A DNA stretch of 64,000 nt from Symsagittifera roscoffensis (GCF_963678635.1 NC_087065.1:28973254-29037253), one strand, 5' to 3'; positions 22,543-33,308 are shown, counted from the stretch's first letter. Notes: generated from the sequence alone by a model not told the origin. Translations and numbers: made by a program.

Positions 22543-23448
22543 TCATTGTTCTGGTTCTGGCGGAACATTTTCCCAGTTGTCTAGATTCTTGTCGTCAGTT
22601 TCGTTTTTGTTTTGTTGAAGCTTGAGGTTTCTGATTCGTAGACGTTTTTTGTCGTATTCGTTTTCGATCATCTTTCGGCGTAGTTTCAAAGCATCGTTTT
22701 CAATTTTTTGGTCTTCAGGGGATAGTTCCTTGCTCATATATACCTGTTTAGAGTAAGTTTTTAATTTGTATAGCGATAGCAGTATCAGCCGTCGATGGTG
22801 TTCGCTGGTTGTTTTGATTATGAGTGTTCTGTCTTTTTTGCCATCGTAGTTTCCCAATCGCCTTACATCATCGATCGGACAGTCGATTTTTAGGAATTCC
22901 AGAATACTTTTAACTTCCTTCACGTCGTGTTCGTACCGTTCTCTTGGCGATTTGGCCTTCGATTCTGCAATGCCTCGCACCCGTAATCCGTCGTAGTTTT
23001 CTTTTTTCTTCTGGGTTTTTGGTTCTGATGTTTTTGTTGTTCTGCTGGTGGTGAGTTCACTGTCAGGTCGTGGAGCCATCTCGGTTCTCAGGGAAGTTAT
23101 CTGGTCCTTTATACCTTCGACGTTACCGATGTTACTTGTCAGGGATTGGAGCTGATTTATGACTTCTTCAACGCTTTCCACTATTGGCTTTATGTCGTTG
23201 TTTTCTCTGGTGGATGCAAGTTTGTCCAGCATGCGGTCCCTATGGTTTAGGCGGACACACGCGTTGCAGATAAGTAGGAGGTTTTGGCTGACCTCACTTC
23301 TCCCGAAGATTGCTCGTTCACTCATTTCGGTGCACTTAGGGGTCAAGTGCATTGAGTCTCCGCATGAGACACATAGAAACACGGCATCCCGTGCCGTTAT
23401 GGGATTTGTGCATGTTTTGCAGCAGTTTTTCGGTTTTGATGGCGCCAT
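22543..23448 (-). CDS. LINE ORF1: PHD-finger RNA-binding protein
   Basis: 301 residues. The N-terminus (about 9-66) has a Cys/His cluster CCKTC, CVSCGDSMH, CNAC that fits a PHD/RING-type zinc finger. Residues about 80-125 are a likely coiled coil, then a basic and Ser/Thr linker. The region from about 150 to 255 (DGLRVRGIAES, VRRLGNYDGKKDRTLIIK) resembles the nucleic-acid-binding core of CR1/L2-type ORF1 proteins. The C-terminus is charged. ORF1 proteins coat the element RNA and act as chaperones. It ends in TGA in the same frame as ORF2, so the two could form a fusion by readthrough. Confidence 0.85.
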   Translation of the reverse strand: MAPSKPKNCCKTCTNPITARDAVFLCVSCGDSMHLTPKCTEMSERAIFGRSEVSQNLLLICNACVRLNHRDRMLDKLASTRENNDIKPIVESVEEVINQLQSLTSNIGNVEGIKDQITSLRTEMAPRPDSELTTSRTTKTSEPKTQKKKENYDGLRVRGIAESKAKSPRERYEHDVKEVKSILEFLKIDCPIDDVRRLGNYDGKKDRTLIIKTTSEHHRRLILLSLYKLKTYSKQVYMSKELSPEDQKIENDALKLRRKMIENEYDKKRLRIRNLKLQQNKNETDDKNLDNWENVPPEPEQ

Positions 23449-23516
23449 TGTGGAATGTATTGGGGAAGTGGAATGTGTAGGAATAGAAAAGGAATAGAAA
23501 AGAGACCCTTATCTCC

Positions 23517-23814
23517 TGCGCTTCGTAAGAAACTTAATTCCTACGATGCACTAGGGGTAAAGGCCTTGTTTGCAAAACGTGAGCTCCTACTATCCCGCGC
23601 TTTCTAAGAAACTTAATTCCCAAGAATGCACTGAGATTGTTGGAACACAGGTTGGAATTGACAAACCGAAGTTGAAATTACCCGCACTTCTTAAGAAAAC
23701 TGAATTCCTATAGATGTACTGGGTTTAGTTCAACTCGGTTGGGTATATATCTACTTATGCTCTGACTTTCCCGCGCTTCCTAGGAAACTTAATTCCTATG
23801 GATGCACTGGGGCG
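23517..23814 (-). repeat. Four hairpin units in the LINE ORF0-ORF1 spacer
   Basis: Four copies of a roughly 42-nt unit, read on plus as CCCGCGCTTCCTAGGAAACTTAATTCCTATGGATGCACTGGG, start at about 23517, 23595, 23679 and 23770, spaced 80-90 nt apart. The core TAGGAA-acttaa-TTCCTA type sequence is self-complementary and would fold as a hairpin in the RNA. Copies differ by several bases but keep the stem. The spacing and position upstream of ORF1 suggest a promoter, protein-binding or translation element. Confidence 0.75.
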
Positions 23815-23868
23815 GTTAGATTCACAAGTACTCAACAAGAATATAATTAAAGGCGAGGAGAGTCTTAC

Positions 23869-24570
23869 TTATTTTTGGAGTCCAAGGGCGATACGCTTCT
23901 TGAGCCTGTCCTTTTGTTTCTTGCTCAGCTTCTTATTGCTTTCTTTTGTGCTCCGGTCGCTTTCGATTCTTGACTTCTTGTTGTTCTTGTAGCTCAGTCT
24001 CTTCTTCCTGCTTTTCTTGAGTCCAGTAAGGTCTGATTTGTTTCGGATTATTGTATTAACGAGCCGCTTTTCAATGACAATGTCGGGATGGACTTTTGCG
24101 ATTTCGTACTTAAGCTGGATATCCTTGCGTTTTCTACTGGATATGAGATATGTAATGGCGTCAATTACCAAGATTCCGCTGGAGTTGAGCTCTTCGTAAA
24201 TATCGCGTGTACCTTCTCTGCGAGTGTAGACGATGGCCTCTATCTTGTGGGTGTTGTTTAGATGCCTAAGCTCTTCGACTAGTTGAGATGGGGTGAAGGG
24301 GTGGAATTTGTTCGTTAATGGGTTGTAGTTACTTCGGTGTTTTGTCAGTGAGTTGTTTATTGTGTCATGCCAGATGACAAGATTTGATCGAAGTCGGAGC
24401 ACACCCTGTCTTTTTACTAGATTTTGCACTATCTTCAGAGGATTCTTTGAATAAGGGTTCAATGAAAGCCCGGAGATGGCTGTGGATTGTCTTGCAAATC
24501 GTAAACGTTCTCTGTGCCCCAGTGATGACTTCAGATAATTCAGGGAGCTGGCCCCCACAAAATAAACCAT
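23869..24570 (-). CDS. LINE ORF0: SGNH-hydrolase-like / unknown basic protein
   Basis: 233 residues upstream of ORF1 in the same orientation. The N-terminal YFVGASSLNYLKSSLG resembles SGNH block I (GDS), but the Asp position is Ala here. NLVIWHDTINNSLTKH has the look of a second conserved block, and the middle has IEAIVYTRREGTRDIY. The last 70 residues are Lys/Arg/Ser-rich and probably bind nucleic acid or carry a nuclear signal. Esterase-like domains occur in ORF1 of some CR1 LINEs; here a separate, possibly inactive one precedes ORF1. Part of the LINE by position; function uncertain. Confidence 0.6.
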   Translation of the reverse strand: MVYFVGASSLNYLKSSLGHRERLRFARQSTAISGLSLNPYSKNPLKIVQNLVKRQGVLRLRSNLVIWHDTINNSLTKHRSNYNPLTNKFHPFTPSQLVEELRHLNNTHKIEAIVYTRREGTRDIYEELNSSGILVIDAITYLISSRKRKDIQLKYEIAKVHPDIVIEKRLVNTIIRNKSDLTGLKKSRKKRLSYKNNKKSRIESDRSTKESNKKLSKKQKDRLKKRIALGLQK

Positions 24571-24814
24571 TTTGCATCATTCATCTATTTAACTCTGGCG
24601 TGTGTAACTCTTTCGAAACTTTTAACTTAACTGATTTATTTCAAAAGCATATATTGCTAAAACGTGTTTGGTAAAGTAGATTATTAAGCTTAGATTACCT
24701 TCAGGTGTATTCTTTTTCAACAAAAAAAGGTTAATAAGCGCAACACACCCAATCAATGCACGACTACATTTTATCTCATCCCATGTAAATAGTTTTTAGT
24801 TTTTTTATGAACCC

Positions 24815-24990
24815 CCGGCCCAGATCCCACCTTTCAACCTTGGCCCTTCTACTCCGTGGGGGAGAGAGATGTCATCCATTTTGCCGCAGCCGGATTCACC
24901 TCGAGGAGGCGGATGATACTGCGACCACTCCAAACATGACCGAACCGGGATTCGTACCCACGACTGAGTGATAAAGGCCGCGCGTCTTAC
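24815..24990 (-). repeat. tRNA-derived SINE, minus copy, cut by the assembly gap
   Basis: The minus strand has GTGGGTACGAATCCCGGTTCGG (B-box region), followed downstream by AAAATGGATGACATCTCTCT and CCCCCACGGAGTAGAAGGG. The last two match the body of the plus SINE at 19375-19565. The head runs into the N gap at 24991. Confidence 0.6.
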
Positions 24991-25190
24991 NNNNNNNNNN
25001 NNNNNNNNNNNNNNNNNNNNNNNNNNNNNNNNNNNNNNNNNNNNNNNNNNNNNNNNNNNNNNNNNNNNNNNNNNNNNNNNNNNNNNNNNNNNNNNNNNNN
25101 NNNNNNNNNNNNNNNNNNNNNNNNNNNNNNNNNNNNNNNNNNNNNNNNNNNNNNNNNNNNNNNNNNNNNNNNNNNNNNNNNNNNNNNNNN
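24991..25190. other. Assembly gap (200 N)
   Basis: Exactly 200 unspecified bases, a placeholder rather than a measured length. It lies in the large Dok-7 intron, and the missing PH exon could fall here. Confidence 0.99.
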
Positions 25191-28100
25191 CAACGCAAAG
25201 ATAGCATTGTTAATTAAACAAAAAAAACTGAGACGAAAGCAACTAAGTCGAAAGAAACTTGTTAAACTCGAAAATACTAGAAACATTCCACAAGTTTGTC
25301 CCACATTATCTTGATTTTGGAAAAAAATATGTCGAGAAACACAAACAACGCAAGGAAACAAAAAAAACTGCCTCCTTTTTAAAAAAACTTTCGAATTTAG
25401 TAGTTAACAATACAAGGCCTTAAAGCTCTTTGAATTTCGAGAATAATTGATAGTTGACATTTGTTTGATAAACAAACTCAATTTGAGAAAACTGGATCAA
25501 TAGGTAAAAACTTTACATAGGCGACACGGAGCTTAGCATCTCTTGCGATACAGTGCAAGTGCATTGGACAAAGTACGGGTTCGAAAGCACAAAAAGCGGA
25601 ATTGCTTAAGGGAAACAAGTCTAGTTACAGATTACACTTCACTTGCTGGCGCAAGTGATAGAGAAAACAAAAAATTGACAATTTTTTGACAATTTAGTTT
25701 TTAAATGACGAGTATACCGATTTAAATCAAAGTAGACACCTTCAACTTTTGAGAAAATTTTATATTCGATAAAACATCGAATTAATTAAATTAAGATGCC
25801 CGAATTGAATCATTTGCTTATTTCTCCGGAAATTCTTAAAATTTTTCCTAATTTGGAAGCTGAAGTCGAACGCCAATTTTTCAACCACTTCACTTCATCA
25901 AATCAGTTCTCATAGAGCGCAAGTTAAGTTAAGCACCACTTGATTAACATGTTTGACACAGAGGCGAAGAACTTTGGATACACGAGCGAGATAAGTGCAA
26001 AAAACTATCTAAATTGGCAAAAGAAAGAAGCAAAATTATAGCTACAAATTTTTTCTATGAGGCGGAATCAAATCAGTGATCTAATCATTAAGATTAGATT
26101 TTCATGTCCTCCCACCTGTGCCATGTGCTCTTGTAGATGACCGACACTGACAACTAACAAAGCGTATATCGACCACATGCTACTAAACACATGCTATAGA
26201 GTAAAAGCGCACCTGTAAACAACAATTTTGTTTCCGACTTGGTTTTGAAAAAGTGGATTCGTGGTATATCAATACACTTGCTTCTGTAATAATCAAACTC
26301 TTATGGAAACCAAAACTCGAACGGCTTAAATTGCAAACTGCGCGTCTAAAATTCCTGTCCTAAAAACAAAACCATAAGCTTAGACGAAGGAAAAATTACT
26401 TCGCTCATTAGTACTTTTTACGAGTAGCTTTTCGAAAAAAAAAGGCTAAATATTTGTGTTCGCGCTGCTTTTTTTCAAATCAAATGTCCACTATTTAAAT
26501 AGCAAATTTTGAAGAAATTTTAAAAAATAATATCGATACCCATGGCTCAAAGATATTGGTACCCGGGGCTCAAAATAAAATTAAAAGATAATTCACTTTT
26601 GGTCCTCTTTTGCAAAGTTATAGGGCTTGAATTTGTTACTACTTTAACCTAATTTTTGCTTCTAATAATTTGATGTTTCTACAACGATTTATTCTCAACT
26701 CAGACGTGCAACAGGAGGAGCACAAATTTCCAGCAGAGTGCGTGAAAAGATTAAGAGGAGGGGAAGGGAGGAGGAGAGTGGTGGTATGCTGTGCTGCTGC
26801 GGCAACAGAAGTTCAGCCACACTGTCTCTGAGAGAAAGAGAAAGAGAGATGAAATCAACAGCAGAGAACAAATGAGGATTGTCTGCATTCTAGTACACCC
26901 CAAAACAACCAATACATGTAGGTGAAAAAACAAAAGCCAAGCGATGTAACACGGCAACGCCCACCAATTAGAACCGTTTTCTTTCTTACTTTCACCAGAA
27001 AATCAAACAGAACAGGTTGTGTTGAAATCTTGCTCGAATCTTGCGTTATTAAGACTTCCTTTATTCCAATATGTTCATAAGAGGTTCAGACATTTAGAAA
27101 AAAAAAACAGAAAACTAATTGACAGCCCAATATTAGCGTAAAATAATTATTTCACTCCAACAACAACGCATACCTGGAAAAAGGAAAGAATGCCTACCAA
27201 ACTGAACGTCCACTAATAACATTCAGACATTATTAAAAACTACATCAACTAATTTTCGAAGTGAAAAAATCAAACAGCGTTGAGCGCATTAAATATTTTT
27301 GTTTCCTCAAATAAAACGGCAGACATTTTATTTCCATCATATAAACGGCTTTAGTTTTTCGCCAGTTGGTTGCTTAACTAGCTTTAGCTCTGAATGTAAC
27401 CATGACGTCAAACTAACGGTTTCAGAAGTACATGTAGCAATAAAGAAAGTTCACAGGAGTGCTAGTTCGGGTTAAAAGGCATAGCAAACATGTGACATTT
27501 AGAAGCCAAGTGAATACAGTTGTCTGCTTTAAATATTTCATCCCCGGGCAGTTTAAAAGTTGAAATTGATTGCCTGGAACAAAGGATCAATTACTCGGTA
27601 CCGCGACAACTTGAAACAGAAGAACTTGCAAAATTTAAGAAAAGCGACAACTGATTTATAAGAATTGTTTTTAAAAATAATTGGAAACTTAATAATTTTG
27701 GTCGTTCGCGCCTCGTTTCGCAGCGAGGCGCTTTGTGACAATAACTGGCTCTAAGTTCGTATAAAGTCTTTCCCTCTGTTGGCAAGCTCGCAAAACATTA
27801 GCGCGACTGCTGCGGTGAGTATTTTGCCGGTTGTTTTTAATGCAAGTTGTCTGTAGTTGCGAGTTGTCTTTTGTTGCGAGTTGTCGAATTTCGCAATAAC
27901 TCTTCCCAACAATTTCTTTTTAACCGAAAAATAATCATTTTTCTGTAGACATTTATTTATCTGTAGAAACGGACGAAAAATCAAAACCATGCTGAGGCGA
28001 AGCGCAGCCTTAAGGCACTTGCAAACTAACACAAAAATAGCATTACAGGCTAGCCTTCAGAAAATGAAAGAACAAAAATTTGAAATACAGAGGCCAAGCT

Positions 28101-29044
28101 TCGTGCCACTTAGGATATAGAAAAATATACCAGCATTAGAGCGTCTAACTCAGCGGGATTTTACATATATACCAAAACATGTCGAAAAAAAAGCGAAAGT
28201 ACGATCTAGCAATTCTCAACGCTTATTATTCATTAAAGCCTACTTGACAAAACATAGTTGATGAAACAAGCGGAAAAACAGTATGATCGGATTTTTTACG
28301 CCATAATACTGGCATTCACATTTTTAAATCATTGTAATCAGAGAACTCACAATTTGAAACAATTTTAGACAACAATTTTCTTCGAAAAAAAAATGCGCGG
28401 ACAAAATAAAACATTTCACTTCATATATTTCCTTAAATTGTATAGAGAAGCGAAGCTGCAGCTTCGCAAACACGGGCGAGAAAGCTGCAAAGATACGGAA
28501 GCTTTAAATATACGAAAAGTCAAACTTTGCATGTAATGAAATGGAATGTAATAAACTGAAGGCAGCCACACCAAATTCAGAACGCATGTAATGAATGAAT
28601 ACGTATAAAATCAAATTGCGTATAAATTATGGTTTTCTAAAATCTCGCAAGTAAATTGAATGAAAAATTTTCTGAAATGGGATTTAAATTATTTTACTGT
28701 AGTATGAAACAATAAGCTTTTTTCGGTTCATTTGATGAATTAACGAAGCATCAATTGAGTTAACTTATTACTAACCTATTATTTTATAACCCTTTTAACC
28801 TAGTAACACTTTTATTTTTGCGACTTAGGTAGGAGAACAAGTTGCTATTATCGTTTTAATAAAAAAACATAGAAATATCAAACATCAAAAATATGCGGAG
28901 CTTCTTGTATCGCAGTTAACCGGAACAGATTGAAAAAAATTGTGATACATCATAAACATATTTCCCGCTAAAGCAACTAAGCCGACAAAAAATAAGCAGA
29001 CAAGCAAAAGTGAGAAATACATTTCTTGTCACACGGAAAAAAGT

Positions 29045-29120
29045 CCAGACCGGATTGGATTCGAACCTATAACCTTTGTCGTATCAAGCAACAACGTTAT
29101 ATTCTCGCTATGCGAGCCAA
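29045..29120 (-). repeat. tRNA-like sequence with perfect B-box
   Basis: The minus strand contains GGTTCGAATCC, an exact consensus B-box, and a TGGCTCGCATAGCGAG segment at A-box distance. The acceptor arms do not pair convincingly. Probably a SINE head. Confidence 0.5.
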
Positions 29121-30059
29121 ACAGATACCACGAACTTGATATACTAATACAGTAAGCTAGCTAGTGATTAAATGATTTTGTTCAGCAAATTATACTGAAA
29201 AAAAACTATATTCCGATTAGATAACGCTTGCTAAAAGCAAAACTTCAAAAAACCACAATTAGAAAAAATTAGGAACATCGTAATTACAAAAATTTGAAAA
29301 TTTTCTATGGCATGATATTCCAATTAAAGAAAACACGCCCAGAAACACTAAATAGCCGGATTTAAACAAATATTCAATTTATTTATCGGGCAGCAACAAA
29401 GCAAAAAAAACTATGGTAAACCTCCGCTGATCCGAACTTACACAGGGGTGAAGCGGAGCTTCGCACCACTTGCGATACAACTCATACACGAAAAAAAAAA
29501 GTCGAAAAAACAAATTTAAATGTTGATAAAAACTAGGTGACCCAAAACTTTCGTATGTCTCGATAAAAACAAGCTGGAGATACGTGTATGATATAAAATG
29601 ATTTTGCTTTACTGATGCGCCACCAAAAATGTTATTTCAAATGTTGGACTTTGCTCAAAACCTTATTTAATTCCCTTCGAAAATAAAAAGTTGAGATAAC
29701 CAGCTCAGATTTGAATGTGTAAAATTTACACAGAGGCGAAGTTTCACTTCGCATACACAAGCAAAAATATGACCGACACCGCTACTGGGAAAAACTGAAT
29801 GAGTAAAACTTTGTTAGTATCTGTGTTAGTAATCTTTGTGTTGATAAAACTTTTTTGTGAGTCTGTGTTAATATCCTTTCCTTAGCATTGGCTGTACTTA
29901 ATAGCTGGATCAAAATGAACACAATTTGTCACAACAATATTTGCGACTTAGGTTGGAAAAAAGAAAGTTCATACTATAACACAAGCTATGCTTGCGTAAA
30001 GAAAGTTCAAAAAATGTTCTAATAATGTTCTAATAAACGGTTGAAAGACTTTCCAAACT

Positions 30060-30745
30060 TCATTTTTTTCAGCAAAAAGCAGGTTAAGGTCGCTTAAGCG
30101 GAGAAGATTCCAAAAACCGACTTTCTCGATTGATCACAACCTGAGAATTGGCACGGTAGTTTTGGCGTAAAGCGAAGAAGTTTCAAAAACTGTAAGTTTC
30201 AAAAAATTGACTTCTTTAAAGGCCATAACTTTTTAAATTAAACTGGGCATAGCCAATTATGAAGATAGGCTTTCAAAAACCAGTTATTCCGATTAAACCT
30301 ACCATATCCGATTTGGCAGGATAGTAAGCGAGAAAATGCAAAAAACGTCAACAAATCAAAAATTTTGCTTTTTGTGTGAAAAAAGGGTGAGGCAATTTAT
30401 ACAGAAAAAAAAAGTGCAAAAACTGTCAAAAAATCTTTGACTTGTCCGAGGGCCATAATTTGCGGTGTCAGAAAAATTCGGGCGAAATCGCACAATTAAA
30501 TGAGCTTCCCTACAACCCGTTCATTGAATAATCAAAAGTTCGACTATTCCGAGGGCCATAAACTTATGTGAAAGAAAATTGGATGTCGCCGTTAATGCAG
30601 GGATTTTTTGGAAACCCTTTTTTAAATTTAACCAAAAACTCAGATTTGGGACAAGTAGTTTTCAAGAAAACGAAAAAAATCAAAAACATGGGTGAAATAT
30701 TTGTCCACAGATTTTTTCGAAGGCTGTAGATAGAAGGGCTAAATA
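30060..30745. repeat. Degenerate tandem array, same unit as 13.0-14.1 kb
   Basis: Repeated GAGAAAAxxxAAAAA, CxTTTxCCGAGGGCCATAA, TxxAATTAAACTGGGCATAGCC and GxTTTCCAAAACC words occur about four times. The arrangement and consensus match the array at 13030-14065, some 16 kb away in the same gene. Confidence 0.55.
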
Positions 30746-31295
30746 ATTTTCCATAACGAAAAAAAAGTAACTTCAACAAACCAACCTATAAACAAAATCC
30801 CAACCTGACAAGTGTGGAGGGGAGTTCTTAAATTGTTTCCCTTAAAACGACCAAAATTAGATCATTAAGTCGATAAAAATTAGGCCGAAATAATTTGGGC
30901 GACGAAATTTTTTTAGCGAAACAAAAAAACAAAGCAGGGAATACGAAGTCAAAAAAAATAAAATTTCAAATTGTAAGAGCACGACGAACAGTAAAAATGA
31001 CATTACAGAAAAATGCGCCCAAAGAAAAAAAAACGATTCCAAGATGTGACAACTAAGCAGACAACAGATAAGCAGACAAACAATTGGCCGAAATTTTTCT
31101 TTAAGCGAAAAAAAACATTCGAAGTCAAGGATAGTAGAATTACAAAATCCTGCGGTAAATGAAAACATAAAAAGCAACTAAAATGAAACTGCATTCAGAA
31201 AAAAAATTTAATATGTGGCAACTAAGCCGAGAAAACATTAGCAGATAAATAATAAGCCGACATTTTTTAACAGAATATTTCCCGTTTGAAAAAAA

Positions 31296-31370
31296 AACAG
31301 GCCCTGCTCAGATTTGAACCCAGATCATTTGCTGTCCCAGGCGTATTAGTTGCATCCAGATTAAGTGTGC
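31296..31370 (-). repeat. tRNA-like sequence
   Basis: The minus strand has CTGGGTTCAAATCTGAGCAGG, a T-arm with a good B-box. An upstream A-box-like segment is poor. Probably a decayed SINE head. Confidence 0.4.
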
Positions 31371-32323
31371 CGGAGACGCTTACAAATTTGAATTCATTAC
31401 GCACCAAGGTACCAAGTGATTCTGTTAAGCAACTTGTTAACCCGAAAAAGTCTATGTTTCGGTTTGATAACGCTTGCTAATCGCAAGCGTAAACATGTAT
31501 AGTTTTGAAATTTCTGGCCTAAATTTTTAAGCTACCCCTTCGGAAAGATTTGGAAAATAAAATACTTAGAAAGTTAGAAAAACACAGTATATGATTCTGA
31601 AATGCCCATTTATTTCATTATTTAAACTAGCGCTTTTTTAACTAAGGGCATCTTTTAGCGCTTTTTCTCAAACATTTTTCCTGCCAAGTAAAAGAAAATC
31701 TGGTCTTTTTAAGGCTCTGAGACAGCTTAGAAAATTGAGTTGACCCACCTCACACCTCAAAAAACTCGCACGTCACTGATTCAGAGCTGTTAAAAACAAT
31801 CCGCTGTAAAATTCTTTTTCAAACCATTTAGTTTCGTTGAGCGAATCGTTTCTGCGGGACAACGCTATTATTTAGGACAAGGAGCGTCCAATTGGTAACA
31901 GTCAAGTTTGAACATTTTAACCTGTAAATTACCCAAAGTAAGATGTTAAAAATATATGCTAAATCAATTTGAGCTCATTTTTTAATAGGTAAAACAAAAA
32001 TGTCAGTTTTATCGTCGCTATCTGAGCTTTCTCAACGCTATTTGAGCTTCTGAGTTTCCCTAAAACTCCCGAGTTGAAAAAATTCAAGGCCAGTGCTTGA
32101 AAAAAAAACAGGTACTTGATTCAAAACAATGACCTTTGTCTTTGTAGGCAGGTGTGTTACCTCTTCGCCACATGCGCGAATTAACATTTGACTTCTGAGT
32201 TCAAGAGAACCGAAGATAAAGAGTATGATTTTGCTCTTTCACACATGTTCTTCAACGGCATGAATGAAAAACAAAATATTAGAACGCATGAATGACTAAA
32301 GAAATCATTTGAATAGTTTCGCG

Positions 32324-32524
32324 CACTTTTCCGGGCTTTTTCACAATTTTCCGGGCTCTTTCACAATTTTCCGGCATCTTTCCCCCAGAAAGAGCAAAAA
32401 CATACTCTTCAACAGTTAGAACATAGTTGAAGATGGCCTCGGGCAAAAGAGTCGCCATCGAGCACTTCATACCCTCAGGCCGGGCTCTTCTTCCCTCGGG
32501 CATTTTTCAACTATGTTCTAACAA
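32324..32524. repeat. Three 20-nt tandem copies followed by a 17-bp hairpin
   Basis: TTTTCCGGGCTTTTTCACAA-type units repeat three times (32324-32380). Next, GTTAGAACATAGTTGAA at about 32415-32431 is perfectly mirrored by TTCAACTATGTTCTAAC at 32505-32521. The loop holds a GC-richer segment with CTCGGGC and CCGGGCTC. It looks like a small foldback insertion. Confidence 0.6.
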
Positions 32525-33234
32525 CTACAAAGTGATTGTTAAACGGCTATTTTTTTAGATTTCATAACTGCCCTACATAAACGTGCCACAGAACCAGGCT
32601 CCCTTCCACCCCCCCCCCCCAGGAATAAACTTGCATTCGTTGCAATGCAAAGTATGAAGAACAAGTTTGTTCACAATGTTAGTTTGTTCGCCATGCCAAG
32701 TTTTATCGCAAAATTACAATGTTTAAATAGCTTTTCAAAATTAAATTTCAATGTGGGGGAAGTGGAAATGAGCCCAGAACCGAAACATTAGCCAGGTATA
32801 AACCGGACAACATATTATTTCATCATTACGCAGCAAAAGTTTCTGCCAAAATGAGCACAATTTGTAATAGTTCGATTGGAAAAAAATTTAACTCATGAAA
32901 TAACAAAACTGCTCAGAAGCTCTCATGTGTATCTAGGCGCGACTTATAAATAAAGTACAAACTAGTTAAAACTACTTATTTGTTATATAAATAGGTTGTA
33001 AATAGAGAAAAGTCCGTTCATTAAAGTAGGAAATGATTACAGAAAAAGTCTAGTTTCTGATTGTGGGACACTTGCATATTTCACGAGTTATCATTTCACA
33101 GATACCTCAACAACTCACCAGACACTGGCGAACTAAGCGATAACACACACCAGCGGCTTTTCCACTAAAATAAAGAAGAAATTCAAAAATGCTTAAAATT
33201 TCTTCAAGCTTTAAAATACTCAAGAAGTCCTTAC

Positions 33235-33308
33235 CTTATTTCCCTGTCGAACCCGCAGAGGACCTTCATGTAGAATAATTCCCAGATTTTTGTTTTCGCT
33301 TGTTTCAG
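33235..33308 (-). CDS. Dok-7-like gene, first part of the PH domain
   Basis: A 74-nt exon with the acceptor TGTTGCTCCTTAG (2 bases start) and the donor AAT AAG|GTAAGG (phase 0). It encodes ETSENKNLGIILHEGPLRVRQGNK. Dok-7 PH domains begin with an LVEGxVKLRDGKKWK-type strand, so HEGPLRVRQGNK fits the start of a PH fold just before the conserved Trp-containing strand. That Trp exon (phase 0 to phase 1, some 60-80 nt) is not found between here and 17045. An upstream exon with the start codon must lie above 33308. The assignment rests on similarity of a short segment and on strand. Confidence 0.5.

Larger units (their letters stand above)
19600..24600 (-). mobile_element. Near-complete LINE with three ORFs (CR1/L2-like)
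   Basis: A minus-strand non-LTR retrotransposon. The order from 5' is ORF0 (24570-23869), a repeat-bearing spacer, ORF1 (23448-22543), ORF2 (from about 22542 to 19660), a short 3' UTR and a (TAC)n tail. ORF2 has an apurinic-type endonuclease and RT, and ORF1 has a PHD-like zinc finger; this combination is typical of the CR1/L2 group. The frames are long and intact, suggesting recent activity. The 5' boundary is uncertain, somewhere near 24580-24800. It lies within the large intron of the Dok-7-like gene, in the gene's own orientation. Confidence 0.85.
25191..33234. other. Long intron of the Dok-7-like gene, repeat-rich
   Basis: About 8 kb without a supported exon. It carries many copies of two dispersed hairpin repeats: GCGAAGC...GCTTCGC near 25528, 25966, 27992, 28448, 29456 and 29733; and AAAAGTCTAG...ACTTGC..GCAAGT near 25619 and 31446. 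It also has two tRNA-like heads (29045-29120, 31296-31370), a tandem array (30060-30740) and a hairpin at 32411-32524. A purine-rich run (26745-26860) creates a spurious hydrophobic ORF on the minus strand. Confidence 0.5.

Noticed and set aside
23159-23497. 112-codon plus-strand ORF
   Set aside because: Antisense shadow of the LINE ORF1; its Cys/Ser content reflects the complementary strand.
26751-26957. Hydrophobic minus-strand ORF of 68 codons
   Set aside because: It is the reverse reading of a GA-rich low-complexity run (GAGAGAAAGAGAAAGAGAG). No splice sites or homology signals.
32108-32185. Further tRNA-like sequence on the minus strand
   Set aside because: A B-box-like TTTGAATCAAG and an A-box-like GTGGCGAAGAGG are present, but the arms and spacing are too poor to call.
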